A stretch of DNA of 64,000 nt from Bacteroidota bacterium (GCA_029781865.1 JAKOVW010000057.1:112671-176670); one strand, 5' to 3'. Numbered from the stretch's first letter, positions 1 through 11,113 are shown. Program-made: numbers and translations. The notes: generated from the letters alone by a model not told the origin.

Positions 1-91
1 CCCGGTTGAATTGACCATAAGGGCCTTCAACTATCCCATATAACAAGGTTATTCCCAAAAGGCAATAAAATCAATATTTTATAGATTCTTC

Positions 92-99
92 TATCTTTG
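92..99 (+). promoter_or_regulatory. Putative -7 element (TATCTTTG) of glyA
   Basis: TATCTTTG fits the Bacteroidota primary-sigma -7 consensus TAnnTTTG and lies 32 bases before the glyA ATG. No clear -33 TTG is seen at the usual spacing, so the call rests on motif and position only. Confidence 0.45.
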
Positions 100-131
100 C
101 CGCGTATATTTCAACTTTTCTAAGCAGTAGT

Positions 132-1412
132 ATGATTAAAGATTCGATTGTAAATGCCTTATTATTTAAAGAACTGGATCGCCAGCGACGGGGCGTAGAG
201 CTTATCGCATCGGAAAACTTTGCCAGTCTGGATGTTATCCGAACTATGGGCAGTTGGCTCAATAACAAATATGCGGAAGGATACCCGGCCAAGAGATACT
301 ACGGAGGCTGCGAGGTAATTGACGAAATTGAAAACCTGGCTATAAAGTCCCTTTGTGAGTTATTTGGAGCGGATTTCGCAAACGTGCAGCCTCATTCCGG
401 AGCGCAGGCAAATATGGCCGTTCAATTGAGCTTACTTCAGCCTGGCGATACTTTAATGGGTCTGGACCTGGCCCACGGAGGGCATTTGACACATGGGTCT
501 CCGGTCAATTTCAGCGGAAAATATTTTAAAGTGGTTTCATACGGTGTCGATTTCAATACAGGCCTGATCGACATGGAGTCTGTCTACAAAAAAGCTATTG
601 AGCATAGGCCGAAATTGATTATATGTGGTGCCTCAGCATACTCCAGGGACTGGGACTATGCAAGATTGCGGCAAATTGCAGATGAAGCCGGTTCCATTTT
701 AATGGCAGATATTGCACATCCTGCCGGATTAATCGCTGCGAAACAACTAAATGATCCAATCCCTCATTGCCATATCGTCACATCGACTACCCATAAAACA
801 TTACGCGGACCACGAGGTGGAATTATTATAGTCGGAAATGACTTTGAAAACCCGATTAATAAAAAAGATAAAAAAGGAAACTTGCTGATGATGTCGCAAC
901 TAATCAATAGCGCCGTTTTTCCTGGAATTCAGGGTGGACCACTTGAACACGTCATTGCTGCAAAAGCCGTTGCATTCAGGGAAGCGGCAACAGAATCGTT
1001 TAAGAATTATGCAAAACAGGTTATTCTGAACGCGAAAACATTCGCAAATACCTTAAAAACAAATGGCTTTTCAATTGTTTCGGGAGGAACGGACAATCAT
1101 TTATTCCTTCTTGATTTGCGTTCAAAAAACATCACCGGTAAAGAAGCTGAGCAATTATTGATTCGCGCGGATATCACAACCAATAAAAACATGATACCCA
1201 ATGACCCTCAAACGCCAATGATTACATCAGGCATCAGATTGGGTACTGCAGCATTGACGACACGAGGCTTTTTGGAAACCGATTTTATCCAAGTCGCTGA
1301 ATGGATTAATTATCTGGTGAACAATAGAAACGAGGAAGCAAAAATCACAGATATTAAAAAAGATATCAATGCTTATATGAAAAAATTCCCCTTATATCCT
1401 GAAATCAATTGA
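132..1412 (+). CDS. glyA: Serine hydroxymethyltransferase
   Basis: PLP enzyme that interconverts serine and glycine while charging tetrahydrofolate with a one-carbon unit; cytoplasmic. The 426-residue product has the usual bacterial length. It begins with the typical ELIASENF segment (about 23-30), carries the YPAKRYYGG motif (51-59), and has the PLP-binding lysine K222 inside the TTHKTLRGPRGG motif (219-230). The ATG at 132 fits the family N-terminus and follows a TAnnTTTG promoter motif. Its last 21 bases overlap the 3' end of truA on the opposite strand. Identification is secure from family motifs over the whole length. Confidence 0.97.
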   Translation: MIKDSIVNALLFKELDRQRRGVELIASENFASLDVIRTMGSWLNNKYAEGYPAKRYYGGCEVIDEIENLAIKSLCELFGADFANVQPHSGAQANMAVQLSLLQPGDTLMGLDLAHGGHLTHGSPVNFSGKYFKVVSYGVDFNTGLIDMESVYKKAIEHRPKLIICGASAYSRDWDYARLRQIADEAGSILMADIAHPAGLIAAKQLNDPIPHCHIVTSTTHKTLRGPRGGIIIVGNDFENPINKKDKKGNLLMMSQLINSAVFPGIQGGPLEHVIAAKAVAFREAATESFKNYAKQVILNAKTFANTLKTNGFSIVSGGTDNHLFLLDLRSKNITGKEAEQLLIRADITTNKNMIPNDPQTPMITSGIRLGTAALTTRGFLETDFIQVAEWINYLVNNRNEEAKITDIKKDINAYMKKFPLYPEIN

Positions 1413-2171
1413 TTTCCAAAGTTTCGTTTTTTCTTCAGGATATTTGATTTCAACCAGGCTCAATCCTTCCGCAGCAATACTCCAGGATTTGGTGATCTGT
1501 ATCTTATTTGAAAGGTCACTCCTGATTTGCTGGAAAGAAATTTTTCCAAGGGCATAATTCACACACATTCCAACAATCAATCTCACCATCCCTCTTACAA
1601 AACGATTTGCGGAAACATGATATTCAAGTTGTCCTCCTTCGGTCTGTATCCATACACTTTCAAAAATCTGGCAAGGAAATGAAGTTAATCCTGATCCTGT
1701 CTTGACAAATGAGCTAAAATCATTTAATTCGAGAATGATGCTGCCGCATTCATTTAATTTAGGCAAAGAAAGAGAACCGGTCTCTTTAAAATAAAAACAA
1801 TCTCCACACTGAAACGGATCTTTAAAAAATTGAATCCGGTAAATATACTTTCTGCTGATTGCATCAAACCTTGCGTGAAAATCATCAGGTACATGATAAA
1901 TACTTTTGATAGAAATGTCCGGAGGCAAAATGGCATTCAGTGATTTTTTATCGGGAATTTTTGCGCCGCTTTGAGGCAAATCAAAATGTGCATAATATTG
2001 TTTGGCATGAACACCAGTATCAGTGCGCCCACAACCCACCAAATTGGTTTCCATATGAGTTAGTACCGAAATTTTTTCCTGTAATACAGCTTGCACACTC
2101 AAATCACCAGGCTGAATCTGCCAACCATGATAATTAGTCCCCTTATACGCCAGTTCCAGTACTAATCGCAA
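1392..2171 (-). CDS. truA: tRNA pseudouridine(38-40) synthase TruA
   Basis: Isomerises uridines 38-40 in the tRNA anticodon arm. The product contains the N-terminal LELAYKGTNYHGWQ block typical of TruA and the catalytic-aspartate motif GCGRTDTGVHA, followed by the second conserved half with FVRGMVR near the C-terminus. There is no ATG at the expected place: the frame opens with TTG at 2192 and a second TTG lies at 2171. The 2171 start gives MRLVLELAYKG, which matches the usual family N-terminus, so I prefer it (259 residues); the 2192 start falls in the T-run of an upstream terminator. The gene converges on glyA with a 21-base overlap of coding 3' ends. Confidence 0.93.
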   Translation of the reverse strand: MRLVLELAYKGTNYHGWQIQPGDLSVQAVLQEKISVLTHMETNLVGCGRTDTGVHAKQYYAHFDLPQSGAKIPDKKSLNAILPPDISIKSIYHVPDDFHARFDAISRKYIYRIQFFKDPFQCGDCFYFKETGSLSLPKLNECGSIILELNDFSSFVKTGSGLTSFPCQIFESVWIQTEGGQLEYHVSANRFVRGMVRLIVGMCVNYALGKISFQQIRSDLSNKIQITKSWSIAAEGLSLVEIKYPEEKTKLWKSIDFRI

Positions 2172-2190
2172 TGCGGTTTGATTATTAAAC

Positions 2191-2258
2191 AAAAAAATTA
2201 CGAACTATAAATTGAATTGCTAAAATAGAAAACGCAATTAGCTACTTATAGTTCGTAA
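2191..2258 (-). terminator. Long AT-rich hairpin terminator after the DoxX-like gene
   Basis: A perfect 13-base inverted repeat TTACGAACTATAA (2198-2210) / TTATAGTTCGTAA (2246-2258) encloses a second inner pair AATTGC (2215-2220) / GCAATT (2234-2239). Read on the minus strand, the hairpin is followed by seven T residues (2197-2191), the form of an intrinsic terminator. It lies just downstream of the DoxX-like gene and just upstream of truA. Confidence 0.65.
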
Positions 2259-2277
2259 TAAAATCTGATCCCGATAT

Positions 2278-2634
2278 TTAACCAATAATACTTGAATCCT
2301 TTGAATAGCTGCCTGCATACATCAATGCACCGCCCGCAATCGAAAGATCTTTGAGAAATCCGCCCATGTCACCAGTCATTGCTGCCGCTCTGTGGATAAA
2401 TACAATAAAGAAGATCATCAATATGGATAAAAGTACGGCAGCTAATTTATCGTACTTTCCGAGAAAAACACTCACAGCAAAAAGGATCAAACAGAGTCCA
2501 ACCAGGTAAATCATAATGGTACCGCCAAAGGGTGCCATTCCAGCCATAGCATCCGCATGTATAAAATGCAGCAAACCGAAAACAGCCATGGGCAAGGCAA
2601 ATAAATACTTTCCAAGATTAATAAATGCATTCAT
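2278..2634 (-). CDS. DoxX-like small integral membrane protein
   Basis: A 118-residue hydrophobic protein with about four predicted membrane segments (roughly 8-28, 36-57, 62-82 and 92-110). The size, the N-terminal LPMAVFGLLHF segment and the four-helix layout resemble the DoxX / DUF4870-like small membrane proteins of Bacteroidota; their biochemical role is mostly undefined. The ATG at 2634 is the first in frame. It is monocistronic: a terminator hairpin follows it, and 279 bases with no recognisable gene separate it from clpX. The family assignment is by resemblance only. Confidence 0.6.
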   Translation of the reverse strand: MNAFINLGKYLFALPMAVFGLLHFIHADAMAGMAPFGGTIMIYLVGLCLILFAVSVFLGKYDKLAAVLLSILMIFFIVFIHRAAAMTGDMGGFLKDLSIAGGALMYAGSYSKDSSIIG

Positions 2635-2913
2635 AATTCGTTGAGTTTTGAAGGTTAATAAAAATTATGTTGCAATGTATTAGAAAAACGCGATATAATA
2701 CCTAATAAATTAAAATTTGTAATCAGCGCGGATTTAAGCCAGCTCATTTTGGGAATACAACATCCCTTAATGAGACAGGTCAGGAAGTCATCCTTAGAAT
2801 AACTCTTACTTGAAAATGTAATGAATCCTATTTTTGTTATTAACCGACTTAATTAAACAGAGAAAACCAAACACTTATCCCGGTTAGCGGCATTAGATAT
2901 ACAGCGTTCTTAC

Positions 2914-4167
2914 TTAAGCAGATTTCCGAAACAACTGTGGATCAATATGATCCAAAACATATTTCCTGTCGATGCTCAATTTTTTCTTGCCTTCATCCCG
3001 TGGTGTTTCAAACATGGCTTCTTTTAAAACAGTCTCACAAATAGATCTCAAACCTCTGGCTCCCAATTTATTTTCAAAGGCGAGCTCAGCAATCATTTCA
3101 ATTGCATCTTTTTTGAAATCCAATTGAATGCCATCCATTGAGAAAAGCTTTTGATATTGTTTGATAATAGCATTTTTGGGAATGGTAAGTATTTCCATTA
3201 AAGAATCCTTTGAAAGGATTTCCAGGTAAGCCAAAACCGGTAATCTACCCAACAATTCAGGAATTAGCCCAAATTTTTTCAGATCCTGATGGTTTACATA
3301 ACGGATCAATTTGTCATAGTCTGTTTCCTTTTTTTCATTATTGCTGGAATACCCGATTACATTCGTATTCATTCGTTTGGCAATAATTTTATCCAGACTA
3401 TCAAATGCACCACCACAGATAAATAAAATATTCTGCGTATTTAATTTTAAAAATTGCTGTTCCGGATGTTTGCGTCCGCCTGCAGGAGGAACATTTACAT
3501 CTGCACCTTCGATAATTTTGAGCATGGCTTGTTGCACTCCTTCCCCGGAGACATCGCGGGTAATTGAAGGATTCTCACTGCGTCTTGAAATCTTATCTAT
3601 TTCATCAATATATATAATCCCCCGCTCTGCCTGCTCCACATTATAATCACAAGATTGAAGTAATCTGCTCAGCATTCCTTCAACGTCCTCACCGACATAA
3701 CCTGCTTCTGTAAATGATGTAGCGTCAACAATCGCGAAAGGAACATCCAATAGCTTGGCGAGCGTTTTGGCCATTAATGTTTTACCGGTTCCTGTCGGAC
3801 CGATGAACAGTACATTTGATTTTTCAATTTCAACTTCATTGTCTATGCCCTCTGCCAACCTCTTGTAATGATTATATACTGCGACAGACAATGTTTTCTT
3901 TGCTTCATCCTGCCCAATAATATACAGATCCAGATAATCCTTGATATGCCTTGGAGAAAAATGCTCTGGCAATTTGAATTGCTTTTTGGTTTTCTTCTTG
4001 GTTTTAATTTGTCCGACTTCATCTTCCACGATCTGAAATGCATGAAGTATGCAAGCTTCGCAGATGGATGCATTTTCACCCTGTACTAAAATGCTGACTT
4101 CATCTTGCTTTTTCCCGCAAAAAATGCAAAAGGCATCTAAGCCAGCGTCGGATTTCTTTTTTGTCAT
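2914..4167 (-). CDS. clpX: ATP-dependent Clp protease ATP-binding subunit ClpX
   Basis: AAA+ unfoldase that feeds substrates to ClpP. The 417-residue product has the N-terminal zinc-binding domain with four cysteines (C14, C17, C36, C39), Walker A GPTGTGKT (123-130), the pore-loop motif GYVG (156-159) and Walker B IIYIDEID (184-191), followed by the RKHPEQQ loop and the C-terminal small domain. It starts 8 bases after the clpP stop codon, as in the conserved tig-clpP-clpX operon, so the three are probably co-transcribed. Nothing is missing or truncated. Confidence 0.97.
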   Translation of the reverse strand: MTKKKSDAGLDAFCIFCGKKQDEVSILVQGENASICEACILHAFQIVEDEVGQIKTKKKTKKQFKLPEHFSPRHIKDYLDLYIIGQDEAKKTLSVAVYNHYKRLAEGIDNEVEIEKSNVLFIGPTGTGKTLMAKTLAKLLDVPFAIVDATSFTEAGYVGEDVEGMLSRLLQSCDYNVEQAERGIIYIDEIDKISRRSENPSITRDVSGEGVQQAMLKIIEGADVNVPPAGGRKHPEQQFLKLNTQNILFICGGAFDSLDKIIAKRMNTNVIGYSSNNEKKETDYDKLIRYVNHQDLKKFGLIPELLGRLPVLAYLEILSKDSLMEILTIPKNAIIKQYQKLFSMDGIQLDFKKDAIEMIAELAFENKLGARGLRSICETVLKEAMFETPRDEGKKKLSIDRKYVLDHIDPQLFRKSA

Positions 4168-4175
4168 AACCGGAA

Positions 4176-4862
4176 TTATTTTCGATTCTTAGAAAGTACT
4201 TCATCAACCAACCCGTATTCTTTAGCTTCATCCGCAGTCATCCAGTTGTCTCTGTCACAATCTTCTTCTATTTTATCATAGTCTTTATTGGTATGTAAGG
4301 CGATAATTTCGTACAATTCCTTCTTCATGGTTTTGATCAGTTTATAGGATATTTCCATATCGCTGAATTGTCCCTGCATGCCCCCTGAAGGTTGATGAAT
4401 CATTACTCTGCTGTGTTTAAGGCATGTACGTTTTCCTTTCTTACCTGCACACAATAATACCGCTCCCATGGAAGCAGCAAGACCGGTACAAATCGTGGCT
4501 ACGTCAGGATTGACATATTGCATGGTGTCATAGATTCCCAATCCATCAATAACTGAACCACCCGGACTATTAATATACATCTGGATATCGCGCTTCGGAT
4601 CGGCTGAATCCAAAAACAACAGCTGAGCCTGAATAACATTGGCCACATAGTCATTAACAGGCACACCCATAAAAATGATCCGGTCCATCATCAACCGGCT
4701 GAAAACATCCATGCCGACCACGTTCAGTTGACGTTCTTCTATAACCGTCGGAGTAAAACCCTTAATATCCGGAGCTGATTCCGCCATATATTTTTCCAGG
4801 TGCATGGACGACATGCCCATATGTTTTACTGCATATTTCTTGAATTCATCTTTTGTAAACAT
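4176..4862 (-). CDS. clpP: ATP-dependent Clp protease proteolytic subunit ClpP
   Basis: Serine peptidase of the Clp protease. The catalytic triad is visible as S131 (AASMGAVLL), H156 ([10 protein letters not shown]) and D205 (in the CDRDNW segment), with the usual spacing for ClpP. The 228 residues include an N-terminal extension of some 30 residues relative to E. coli ClpP, which may be a propeptide. It lies 23 bases downstream of tig and 8 bases upstream of clpX in one operon. Confidence 0.97.
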   Translation of the reverse strand: MFTKDEFKKYAVKHMGMSSMHLEKYMAESAPDIKGFTPTVIEERQLNVVGMDVFSRLMMDRIIFMGVPVNDYVANVIQAQLLFLDSADPKRDIQMYINSPGGSVIDGLGIYDTMQYVNPDVATICTGLAASMGAVLLCAGKKGKRTCLKHSRVMIHQPSGGMQGQFSDMEISYKLIKTMKKELYEIIALHTNKDYDKIEEDCDRDNWMTADEAKEYGLVDEVLSKNRK

Positions 4863-4885
4863 CGTATCTGATTTAAAATAAATTA

Positions 4886-6265
4886 TTAATGATGATGCTC
4901 ATTGATTTGTTTTACTTTTTCTCTGAATTTTTCCAAAGAAACGGACTCTTCGGTCTGTTTTACTTCCTTCTTTAACCAATCCAGAACCTTTTGATTCTGT
5001 GCTTCAATAAAATAGTGCATGGATTTTTCCTTATCCGACAACGATCTTTTTGCTAGTTCATGCCAGGTCTCATCCGGAAGTTGGATGGCCGGGTATTGTG
5101 TCTTGATTTCTCCAATTACAATATTGGCTACATCTTCATACTTGATATTGAAATTCTGCTCCATTAGAATTTTTTCCCGCAATATTTTCCAACTCATTCC
5201 TTCTTTAAAATGCAGCAACTCATGTTCTAACTCGTGACCTTCTTTTGATTGCCATTCTTCATACGTTGCTTTGAGCCATTTAACAAGAAACTGATCCGGA
5301 AACTTCATTCCGGAATGCTTGACCATTTTTTTAACCAACTCTATGTCCAGCAATTTAGCACATTCCTTATCGAAATAGGATTCAAGGTTTTGACGAAGAT
5401 TTTGCCTCAGCTCTGATTCATTAGTGATTGTTGTTTCAGGCCCGAATGCTTTTTTATAAAAATCATCATTAAGCTCAGCCGGCTTTTTGCGCATTATCTT
5501 GACTATGGTGCCCTGAAAATGATCACCTGGTATTACCACGTCAGCTTGGTCTTCAGGCAATTTAAGCAGGTATTTATTGATGTCTTTTTGGGATAAATTC
5601 GTTTCTACTTCGTGTATGTTAAACTCGAATTGATCAGACTTCTTCAATCCAAGAATTGACGACATAAACTTTTCGTGTGTGAATTCACCTATAGAAACGG
5701 GAAATTGTGTTCTCCAACCTCCTACTTTAATGTTTTCTCCATCCATTTCAACAGCATCGATTTCGACCACATCATCCTTGCTGACTGGCTCTTCTGTTTC
5801 CATTGATTCTCCGGTTCTGTTTTTTAGGTGATCAATTTCTTCATCAATGCGCTCTTCTGGAATTTCAACTTTATATTTAACTAATTCGATCCCCGGCAGA
5901 AAAGCCGAAACATCCGGTTTTGGTGCAATACCTACTTCAAACCTAAACTCCAGTTGTTCATCATTGACCCCTTGGTTTTCTTGCGGAGTTTCAATGAGAT
6001 CTCCTAAAAACTGAACCTCATTGTTTTTCTGATAGTCCGCAATCGTCTGATTCAGTAATTTATTCAGTACATCCGCTTTGAGCTCGTCTCCATATAGTTT
6101 TTGTACCATAGCATCCGGGACAGCTCCTTGCCTGAAACCTTTGATATGAGCAGATTTTTTAATTCGCTTCAGCTCAGAATTGATTTTCGGCATATAGTCT
6201 TCCGGCACTATAGAGATACATAAAAAGCCATGTTGCTCTGCGATAGGTTCAATACGTACGTTCAT
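4886..6265 (-). CDS. tig: Trigger factor (ribosome-associated chaperone)
   Basis: Ribosome-bound chaperone for nascent chains and first gene of the tig-clpP-clpX operon. The 459-residue product has the ribosome-binding N-terminal domain with the GFRQGAVPD signature (about 44-52, equivalent to the GFRxGxxP loop). A divergent middle (PPIase-like) region and a long alpha-helical C-terminal arm rich in charged residues follow. It ends in a short histidine-rich tail (EHHH). The middle domain is weakly conserved, as is usual in Bacteroidota trigger factors, so peptidyl-prolyl isomerase activity is not certain from sequence. Confidence 0.93.
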   Translation of the reverse strand: MNVRIEPIAEQHGFLCISIVPEDYMPKINSELKRIKKSAHIKGFRQGAVPDAMVQKLYGDELKADVLNKLLNQTIADYQKNNEVQFLGDLIETPQENQGVNDEQLEFRFEVGIAPKPDVSAFLPGIELVKYKVEIPEERIDEEIDHLKNRTGESMETEEPVSKDDVVEIDAVEMDGENIKVGGWRTQFPVSIGEFTHEKFMSSILGLKKSDQFEFNIHEVETNLSQKDINKYLLKLPEDQADVVIPGDHFQGTIVKIMRKKPAELNDDFYKKAFGPETTITNESELRQNLRQNLESYFDKECAKLLDIELVKKMVKHSGMKFPDQFLVKWLKATYEEWQSKEGHELEHELLHFKEGMSWKILREKILMEQNFNIKYEDVANIVIGEIKTQYPAIQLPDETWHELAKRSLSDKEKSMHYFIEAQNQKVLDWLKKEVKQTEESVSLEKFREKVKQINEHHH

Positions 6266-6473
6266 GAATGGGTAAAAGAAATGGTAAGGTAAAAGAAAAT
6301 AACAAGTACTATTTCAAGATTGTTTTTGGCAACTCTTCAAAGGATACACGCGAAAGGTATTTAGGCTGTAGGAAGAAGAATTTAGGTTAATCTCTGTAAA
6401 AGACATGAGGAATTCCAATTCCTTCATTTTAAATTCTTTAATTCCTAAAGCCTAATTACCTACAACCTTAAAG

Positions 6474-6555
6474 TGCGGGCGGAGGGAGTCGAACCCACAC
6501 ACCTTTCGGCACCAGATCCTAAGTCTGGCGTGTCTGCCAGTTTCACCACGCCCGC
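6474..6555 (-). tRNA. tRNA-Leu (anticodon UAG)
   Basis: Read on the minus strand, an 82-base class II tRNA begins GCGGGCGTGGTGAAACTGG and folds with acceptor pairs GCGGGCG/CGCCCGC. The anticodon stem CCAGA/TCTGG encloses the loop CTTAGGA (anticodon TAG), a short variable arm (about TGCCGAAAGGTGT) follows, and the T-loop is GTTCGACTC. The discriminator base is A and CCA is not encoded. A TAACTTTG promoter-like box lies 11 bases upstream. Confidence 0.95.
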
Positions 6556-6566
6556 AAAAAGCGCCG

Positions 6567-6574
6567 CAAAGTTA
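6567..6574 (-). promoter_or_regulatory. Putative -7 element (TAACTTTG) of tRNA-Leu
   Basis: CAAAGTTA on the plus strand reads TAACTTTG on the minus strand, matching TAnnTTTG. It ends 11 bases before the first base of tRNA-Leu, a plausible place for a tRNA promoter. No clear -33 box. Confidence 0.45.
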
Positions 6575-6711
6575 AACATTCAGCCCAGATTGAGGGATTT
6601 CAAATTAAGTTATTATATATATCAATAATAATTAATGTGTTTTAGTCTAATAATAAATGATCTACTAAAAAAAATTACTATCCGACCATAGATTAAACAA
6701 CAAAATCTGAT

Positions 6712-6719
6712 TAGTTTTG
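6712..6719 (+). promoter_or_regulatory. Putative -7 element (TAGTTTTG) of the RelA/SpoT gene
   Basis: TAGTTTTG fits TAnnTTTG and ends 10 bases before the ATG at 6730. If used, the transcript leader would be only a few bases long. Confidence 0.45.
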
Positions 6720-6729
6720 TCACTTTACA

Positions 6730-8964
6730 ATGAACATCGTTGATCCCATTCAGCCTCATGTCCTTCATTCTGAAGAGAAGGACAATCGACTTATCAGGGC
6801 GGCTTATCGGCGTTTGTTCAGGGCTATCGGAGACAACCAGCTTCAACCTGAAGATAAGGCTCAGATCAGGCAGGCTTTTGAATTTGCCGCCAAAGCCCAC
6901 TCCCAACAAAGACGCAAATCCGGTGAACCTTACATTACCCATCCACTGGAAGTAGCCCGGATTTGCTACGAAGAAATGGGTCTTGGGCCCACAGCTGTAA
7001 TTGCAGCACTACTTCATGATACCGTTGAGGACACTCCCGTTGAACTAGAAGATGTTAACAGGGATTTCGGTCCTAAAATCGCCAAAATTGTCGATGGTTT
7101 AACCAAATTGGATGGTTTGTATAATGTCGAAAGCCCTCAGGCTGAAAACTTCAAAAAAGTACTCTCAACCCTGGTCGAAGATGTCCGTGTGGTTTTGATT
7201 AAAATGGCAGACCGCCTACACAATTTGCGCACCATTGATATCATGCCACGGCATAAGCAATTAAAGATTGCTGCTGAGACCAGTTATATCTATGCACCTT
7301 TGGCCCATCGGCTCGGATTGTACAATTTGAAATCTGAGTTTACCGATTTGTGCATGAAAATTACGGAGCCTGATTTGTATCATGAGCTGGAAGAAAAATT
7401 AAAACACACTCAAAAAGACCGCAATAAATTTATTAACGACTTTATTAAACCCTTGAAAATAGAATTGGATAAACTGCACATTCCTTATAAAATTTACGGC
7501 AGGCCAAAAACCATTTCTTCAATTTCAAATAAAATAAAAACAAAAAAAGTAGCCTTCGAGGAAATCTACGATTTATTTGCAGTGCGAATCATTTTAGACG
7601 TTCCACTGGAAAAAGAAAAATCTGCCTGCTGGTTATTTTACAGTATCGTCACTGATGTCCACCGCCCTATCCCTGAGCGGCTGAAAGACTGGATCACAAC
7701 GCCCAAATCGAATGGATACGAATCTTTGCATACTACAGTCATTGGGCCGGGAGGCCGTTATGTTGAAGTTCAGATTCGAACCAAACGAATGGACGAAATA
7801 GCGGAGAAAGGATTTGCTGCACACTGGAAATACAAAGAAGTAAACAGCTTACAAAGTGTGTATGACCATTGGTTTGATAGTATCCGCGATGTACTTGAAA
7901 CGCCGCACAACGATGCCATCGAATTCCTGAATGACTTCAAAGCCAATCTGTATGGTGAAGAAGTGTATGTGTATACGCCAAAAGGAGATATGAAAGTATT
8001 GCCTAAAGGCGCAACCGTTCTTGATTTTGCATTCAGCATTCACACTGATGTTGGTTATCATGCCACTGCGTTTAAAATAAACAATAAGTTAGTACCCATG
8101 GGTCACGCCCTCGAAAGCGGAGACCAGATACAAATCATTATTAATAAAAATCAAAAGCCTACGGAAGACTGGCTTAAGCTGGTTGTAACCGGGAAGGCCA
8201 GATCCAGAATTCGCACTGCTTTAAAAGAAGAACAGCGAAAACTAGCAGACCAAGGAAAGGAAATTCTGGAACGAAAATTAAAAAACAGCAAGCTTGAATT
8301 TGATGACAATATCGATGTACTGGTTAAGGTATTAAATTGCAAAACACGCTTTGATTTATTTCTTGCCATTGCTGAAGAAAAGATTGATGTCACTGAAAGT
8401 CTCCGCCTGTTTAATATCGAAAAAGGCAAGCTCATTGAAAAGAAAGCGGATATCGGTGAAGAAAAAGATATCCCCGGAAAAACAGTCCCGATACCCGTTG
8501 AACAAAGAGTTGGAATTCTCGTGAATGGAGAACCCGCCAAACAATACAATTACACCCTGGCACATTGTTGTAATCCTCTTCATGGCGATGAAATCTTCGC
8601 CTATGTCGCAACAAACAGTGGCTTGAGAATACATCGATCTAATTGTCCGAATGCGGAACATCTCATGGTCAATCATGGCTACCGCATATTAAAAGCCGAA
8701 TGGTCAGACATGATTGAAGAAGCATTTAATGCTGAATTGTTAATTATCGGAATTGATGATGGTCCCGGTGTGATTGAAAGATTATCTCACCATATCTCAA
8801 CCAAATTGGGAGTCAACATTACTTCGTTCAGCATTCAGGCGCATCAGGGTACTTTTGAAGGAAAAATCGGATTAATTGTAAACAGTAAAACTCATCTGAA
8901 CCATATCATCAGGGCTCTTTCCCAAATAGATGGAATCTCCAGTGTGCGAAGAATTGACCATTAA
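6730..8964 (+). CDS. Bifunctional (p)ppGpp synthetase/hydrolase (RelA/SpoT family)
   Basis: Makes and degrades the stringent-response alarmones (p)ppGpp. The 744-residue protein has the full long-RSH layout. It begins with the hydrolase HD domain, including H71 (THPLEVA) and HDTVED (96-101). Next is the synthetase domain with GRPKT (257-261) and ESLHTT (331-336), then TGS (about 411-472), a helical region with a CC motif (AHCCNPLHGDEI), and a C-terminal ACT domain (about 665-744). The synthetase motif RLKD (317-320) is of the RxKD type found in bifunctional Rel/SpoT enzymes, not the ExDD type of synthetase-only RelA. With an intact HD motif, both activities are expected. It is transcribed alone, ahead of purA. 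Confidence 0.95.
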   Translation: MNIVDPIQPHVLHSEEKDNRLIRAAYRRLFRAIGDNQLQPEDKAQIRQAFEFAAKAHSQQRRKSGEPYITHPLEVARICYEEMGLGPTAVIAALLHDTVEDTPVELEDVNRDFGPKIAKIVDGLTKLDGLYNVESPQAENFKKVLSTLVEDVRVVLIKMADRLHNLRTIDIMPRHKQLKIAAETSYIYAPLAHRLGLYNLKSEFTDLCMKITEPDLYHELEEKLKHTQKDRNKFINDFIKPLKIELDKLHIPYKIYGRPKTISSISNKIKTKKVAFEEIYDLFAVRIILDVPLEKEKSACWLFYSIVTDVHRPIPERLKDWITTPKSNGYESLHTTVIGPGGRYVEVQIRTKRMDEIAEKGFAAHWKYKEVNSLQSVYDHWFDSIRDVLETPHNDAIEFLNDFKANLYGEEVYVYTPKGDMKVLPKGATVLDFAFSIHTDVGYHATAFKINNKLVPMGHALESGDQIQIIINKNQKPTEDWLKLVVTGKARSRIRTALKEEQRKLADQGKEILERKLKNSKLEFDDNIDVLVKVLNCKTRFDLFLAIAEEKIDVTESLRLFNIEKGKLIEKKADIGEEKDIPGKTVPIPVEQRVGILVNGEPAKQYNYTLAHCCNPLHGDEIFAYVATNSGLRIHRSNCPNAEHLMVNHGYRILKAEWSDMIEEAFNAELLIIGIDDGPGVIERLSHHISTKLGVNITSFSIQAHQGTFEGKIGLIVNSKTHLNHIIRALSQIDGISSVRRIDH

Positions 8965-9114
8965 GGTACACGACTCCGTAACAAGCAAGGTGGATTCCAA
9001 ATCCGATCCATTATAAATTTGATTCCTTGAACTGGCATCGAAGCATTTGAATATTTCATTTATTCATTCTTTAATTTTTGATTTACCTTCGCGTTTTAAT
9101 TCACCAGAATTTAA

Positions 9115-10386
<1,272 letters not shown>

Positions 10387-10427
10387 TTTCAATTTCTTCA
10401 TAGCCGTTTCTGTTGTGAGAAGTCTCC

Positions 10428-11108
10428 TTATTGTGAGGGATTTTCATTGGGTTGTGCAACAATAATATACTGATACTCCAGCATGCGGTCATTGGAGAAG
10501 AGCAATTCATAACCGGCATCAATGAGCTCTTGCTCAACTTCAGATTGTGCAAGTCTGTTCTTTTGTGTAGGTCCGATTGGCGTTAACTTCTTTTTAAAAT
10601 CAACTATCATGATTTTGCCTTCCGGTTTGAACTTATTCTTTAAATTTTTTAAATACGTTACCCGATCGGAAATTAATGTGTATGTGTTTGAAATAAACAC
10701 AATATCTGCTTCATTCGTATTAAGCCTTGAATCCTTTGGAGTAGCCAGTCTTGCTTCAAATTTTTTCTGCAATTCCGGTTTATAAAATTGTTTTTCCTGC
10801 TCCATCATTTGTATCAATTCCGGCTCGATATCAATGGCGATTACCCGTCCGGCTTCCTGTAAAAACCGAAATGCAAAAAATCCACTTCCGGCCCCTATAT
10901 CCGCAATGGTCTTATCTTCAAGAGAACCTAAAAGATGAATGACGTCATAGGGTTTTTGCCATATGGTCCGATCTCTTCCATCTTCCAGTAATTCAACATC
11001 TGAACGGATTGAATCCTCCTGGTCTTTGCCGATTTGTTGCAAATTTATACTCGTTCTGTCTTTACAGGATAAGAAAATGAAAAATATAAGGAAAACGCTC
11101 CGGTTCAT
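10428..11108 (-). CDS. Class I SAM-dependent methyltransferase with a lipoprotein signal peptide
   Basis: A 226-residue protein with a class I methyltransferase fold: motif I is DIGAGSG (70-76) and an acidic strand-2 end follows (AIDIEPEL, 91-98), with further Rossmann strands to the C-terminus. The N-terminus MNRSVFLIFFIFLSCKD looks like a lipoprotein signal, with C15 as the lipidation cysteine and no +2 aspartate in the mature protein. A methyltransferase on the periplasmic side of the membrane is odd, because SAM is cytoplasmic. Its stop-to-start distance from dacB is only 5 bases, so it is the last gene of the rimK-M14-dacB-methyltransferase set. Substrate unknown. Confidence 0.8.
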   Translation of the reverse strand: MNRSVFLIFFIFLSCKDRTSINLQQIGKDQEDSIRSDVELLEDGRDRTIWQKPYDVIHLLGSLEDKTIADIGAGSGFFAFRFLQEAGRVIAIDIEPELIQMMEQEKQFYKPELQKKFEARLATPKDSRLNTNEADIVFISNTYTLISDRVTYLKNLKNKFKPEGKIMIVDFKKKLTPIGPTQKNRLAQSEVEQELIDAGYELLFSNDRMLEYQYIIVAQPNENPSQ

Positions 11109-11113
11109 CTGGA

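Noticed and set aside
1..58. Possible minus-strand gene start (TTG at 58, product like GITLLYGIVEGPYGQFNR) or a plus-strand tail ending in a stop near 52
   Set aside because: Too short to decide between the two; no motif or promoter supports either one.
9084..9091. TACCTTCG as a purA -7 element
   Set aside because: One mismatch from TAnnTTTG and no -33 box; noted under purA only.
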